Below, in pieces: positions 4,626 through 5,094 of a DNA stretch of 5,094 nt. Both the position numbers and the translations under genes were made by a program. Under the pieces are notes generated by a model that saw only the letters and a program-made list of their open reading frames with translations, ran no database searches and had not been told where the DNA came from. Each line of letters begins with the position of its first letter. Within the stretch, counting starts at the first letter, position 1. Source of the stretch: Streptosporangiaceae bacterium (GTDB lineage: Bacteria > Actinomycetota > Actinomycetes > Streptosporangiales > Streptosporangiaceae); the NCBI GenBank assembly GCA_030040815.1, contig JASHSZ010000355.1, positions 1 through 5,094 of the forward strand, given 5' to 3'.

Positions 4626-5094
4626 TTAGCCGTGGCTTGCCACCAGCGCGGTCACCACGGTGAGCGTGATCGCCAGGCCGGCGGCAGTGCCATGGAGCGC
4701 CAGTAGCCGCGGCGGGAACCGCCAGGAGCCGGTCAGTCGCTGGTGTGCCGCCTCGCGGTTGCGCAGGAACCAGCCGACGCCGAGGAGCAGCGCCGCCACC
4801 AGGATCGCGAACGAGATCCACGCGAACGGCCGGTAGTGCACAAGGGTGAACATGAGCCAGCACGCCGCGCCCGCGATTGCGACGGCCGGGTGGCTGAACT
4901 CCAGGAGCGGGTGCTCGCCCGGCGGCGTGGCGACCCGGACGTGCGGGCCGGGTGGCGGCTTCCCGTCCGCCGTCAGCGGGACCGCGCCGATCCTCGCGAG
5001 CACGCCCGTGCTGGCGGGCACCGCCTCGGCCGGTACCTCGTCGGCGGCCGCGGCCCGCAGCGTGCTGCCGGACCGGAGCAAGGTCACGCCCAGC
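4626..5094 (-). CDS. Integral membrane protein, function unknown (5' end at or beyond window edge)
   Basis: Probable first gene of the operon visible here. A GTG at 5087 would give 153 residues, but the frame is open to the edge and the first visible residues, LGVTLLRSG, look like the end of a hydrophobic helix, so the true start may lie outside. Seen (numbering from the GTG): a polar Ala/Pro-rich region to about 59, then three transmembrane segments at about 65-84, 87-107 and 127-150. Key residues are His66, Cys76-Trp77, Phe80, Pro87, Trp90 and His132. All of these have counterparts in the membrane protein at 1258-1857, with a constant offset of 10 residues over helices 2-3 and matching HG at the last helix. 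No catalytic motif is recognised. It stops 19 bases before the DsbA-like gene, which suggests co-transcription and perhaps a shared redox role; this is inference. Confidence 0.78.
   Translation of the reverse strand, partial: LGVTLLRSGSTLRAAAADEVPAEAVPASTGVLARIGAVPLTADGKPPPGPHVRVATPPGEHPLLEFSHPAVAIAGAACWLMFTLVHYRPFAWISFAILVAALLLGVGWFLRNREAAHQRLTGSWRFPPRLLALHGTAAGLAITLTVVTALVASHG

Noticed and set aside
4632..4643. Inverted repeat GTGGC-TT-GCCAC near the end of the membrane protein gene
   Set aside because: It is inside coding sequence, the two-base loop is too short for a stable RNA hairpin, and no U-tract follows.
3890..4663. Plus-strand 257-residue open frame across the DsbA-like and DUF1697 genes
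   Set aside because: It is antisense to a CPYC thioredoxin-fold gene with intact motifs and has no family signature itself. Long antisense frames are common at this GC content.

Overview
The window is about 70% G+C with strongly GC-biased third codon positions, many GTG starts and tightly packed, overlapping genes. With an F420-type luciferase-like oxidoreductase, a [3Fe-4S] ferredoxin, a DUF6510 protein and a short cytoplasmic sulfite-oxidase-like protein, this points to a chromosomal segment of a high-GC actinomycete. I see no tRNA, rRNA, CRISPR array, transposase, integrase or phage gene.

Layout. Left arm, plus strand: a small [3Fe-4S] ferredoxin (65-310), probably the end of an operon that begins outside the window, then a luciferase-like monooxygenase-family (LLM) flavin/F420 oxidoreductase (320-1237). 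It converges on a minus-strand membrane protein (1258-1857), which has its own 195-base upstream region (1858-2052) with several nested inverted repeats. From 2053 to the right edge everything reads on the minus strand and looks like one operon. In transcription order it holds a membrane protein cut by or starting near the window edge (4626-5094), a cytosolic DsbA-like thiol oxidoreductase (4070-4606), a decayed DUF1697 gene (3669-4060), a sulfite-oxidase-like molybdopterin protein (3053-3661), an FAD/NAD(P) reductase (2337-3083) and a DUF6510 zinc-ribbon-like protein (2053-2337).

How the genes may work together. The last three genes overlap or abut and form a redox module. The molybdenum enzyme lacks a Tat signal and a haem domain, and the next gene is a reductase of the ferredoxin-NADP reductase superfamily, so electrons probably pass between NAD(P)H, FAD and molybdenum in the cytoplasm. 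The substrate is unknown; an S-oxide or N-oxide is a reasonable guess. The DsbA-like protein upstream fits a thiol or sulfur redox theme, but this is inference from position.

Most notable observations: (1) the two membrane proteins that bracket the operon are homologues, aligning without gaps over a His/Cys-Trp/Pro/Trp core; (2) DUF1697 carries an internal deletion plus a frame change, with its C-terminal tail still readable in another frame; (3) a compact cluster of palindromes lies upstream of the first membrane protein gene; (4) the reductase has no ATG start and may use CTG in a CTGA overlap. I did not find convincing evidence of a wholly new system; the redox module is the best candidate for uncharacterised biology.
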